A stretch of 5,818 nt of DNA from an uncultured Collinsella sp. (lineage in GTDB: Bacteria > Actinomycetota > Coriobacteriia > Coriobacteriales > Coriobacteriaceae): NCBI GenBank assembly GCA_902494465.1, contig CABUTH010000120.1, positions 1 to 5,818 of the forward strand, given 5' to 3'. The notes below the pieces were generated by a model. That model had not been told where the DNA came from, searched no databases, and was given only the letters and a program-made list of their open reading frames with translations. Every line of letters starts with the position of its first letter. Within the stretch, counting starts at the first letter, position 1. Below, piece by piece: positions 5,427 to 5,818 of this stretch. The translations under genes were made by a program, and so were the position numbers.

Positions 5427-5432
5427 ACTATA
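5427..5432 (-). promoter_or_regulatory. Possible -10 element of the phospholipase gene
   Basis: Read on the - strand, TATAGT lies 44 bases before the ATG, giving a leader of about 35 bases. No good -35 hexamer stands at 16-18 bases upstream. The preceding AT-rich patch (5441-5464, with TTTAAA) could instead hold the element or an activator site. An independent promoter is expected because a terminator (5581-5615) separates this gene from the one upstream. Confidence 0.35.
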
Positions 5433-5580
5433 CTGCCCAGATGTTTAAAGATGCTGGTTTAATTGTCTGCGCGGCGCCATAAATCGGCGGGCGGACGCGT
5501 TGGGGCGCTTGGCTATTTGTGCTGCTACCGCGCTGGGGGTGGTTTTGCCGTCCGGCATCCTCGCGTTCGTTGGCTACCGG

Positions 5581-5615
5581 CATAAGAAAGGGAGGGTCGG
5601 TTTACCGGCCCTCCC
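5581..5615 (-). terminator. Intrinsic terminator of the partial gene at the right edge
   Basis: Read on the - strand, GGGAGGGCCGG (5615-5605) pairs with CCGACCCTCCC (5600-5590) around a TAAA loop, ten pairs with one C-A mismatch. TTTCTTATG follows (5589-5581). It lies 72 bases past the stop of the partial gene. On the + strand the stem is complete with a T-G wobble, but no T-tract follows, so the - strand is its working direction. Confidence 0.75.
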
Positions 5616-5687
5616 TGGGGACGAAGCGCTGGGGTACCGTCGCTTGTTTGCACTGCGCCCGTGTTTCCCGCTGCGCTCGCCAGTCGC

Positions 5688-5818
5688 TTAACGCTTGATC
5701 TCGATATCGTCGAGCTTGACGTCCATGGCCTCGGTCTTGGCCTCGGCGATGTCGTCGGCAAACTCCAGAGACTTCATCATGGTCTCGACGGCGTCCTTGT
5801 GTTCCTCGACGTTGTCGA
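5688..5818 (-). CDS. C-terminal end of an unrecognised acidic, helical protein
   Basis: The frame is open from the right edge to the TAA at 5690-5688, giving 42 complete codons. Codon use is strongly GC-ending, like a real gene of this genome (GAC, GCC, GTC, AAG, GAG). The residues are acidic and mostly helix-forming (for example ETMMKSLEFADDIAEAK), and the tail reads LDDIEIKR. No stop interrupts it and no start is visible, so the gene continues beyond the window. The following terminator (5615-5581) supports a true gene end here. I do not recognise the family. It is in the same orientation as the phospholipase gene but separated by 304 bases and that terminator, so a functional link is not indicated. 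Confidence 0.75.
   Translation of the reverse strand, partial: DNVEEHKDAVETMMKSLEFADDIAEAKTEAMDVKLDDIEIKR

Larger units (their letters stand above)
5384..5687. other. Intergenic stretch upstream of the phospholipase gene
   Basis: These 304 bases hold, in - strand order, a terminator for the partial gene (5615-5581), a GC-rich segment with no clear signal (5480-5580), an AT-rich patch (5441-5464), a possible -10 (5432-5427) and the phospholipase ribosome binding site. A + strand frame across 5449-5690 encodes a hydrophobic stretch but runs through the terminator hairpin and has no good start, so it is not called as a gene. Confidence 0.55.

Overview
The window looks like chromosomal DNA from a high-GC Gram-positive bacterium, most probably a gut Coriobacteriia such as Collinsella or a close relative. 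This is inferred from the codon use, from a Tat-exported wall protein with an LAxTG-type sorting motif, and from the style of the neighbouring genes. No species can be fixed from this sequence alone. I see no tRNA, rRNA, insertion sequence or CRISPR array.

Layout. (1) Bases 1-829, + strand: the 3' part of a gene for a soluble protein of unknown role with an NGQTGR motif. (2) Bases 830-1224: about 400 bases without a convincing gene. They hold a good + strand intrinsic terminator (1023-1046) and, around it, a possible structured RNA (910-1042). (3) 1225-2274, - strand: a YhcG/DUF1016-family PDDEXK nuclease with an unusually perfect 11-bp inverted repeat inside its coding sequence. (4) 2443-2712, + strand and divergent from the nuclease: an 89-residue bacterial PH-like domain protein. 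(5) 2882-5383, - strand: the main gene, an 833-residue Tat-exported, apparently wall-anchored phosphatidylinositol-specific phospholipase C (PI-PLC) with a probable N-terminal beta-trefoil domain. (6) 5688-5818, - strand: the last 42 codons of an unrecognised acidic protein.

No operon is evident. Strand changes separate the first four genes. The phospholipase gene is bounded on the - strand by a terminator upstream (5581-5615, serving the partial gene) and one downstream (2815-2849), so it is probably transcribed alone from a promoter within 5384-5580.

The most interesting object is the phospholipase. Its X domain keeps the active-site and inositol-contact residues known from the Bacillus cereus enzyme, which suggests real catalysis on phosphatidylinositol or GPI-type substrates at the cell surface. 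The nuclease and PH-like genes are small accessory-type genes whose pairing is divergent and may be coincidental.
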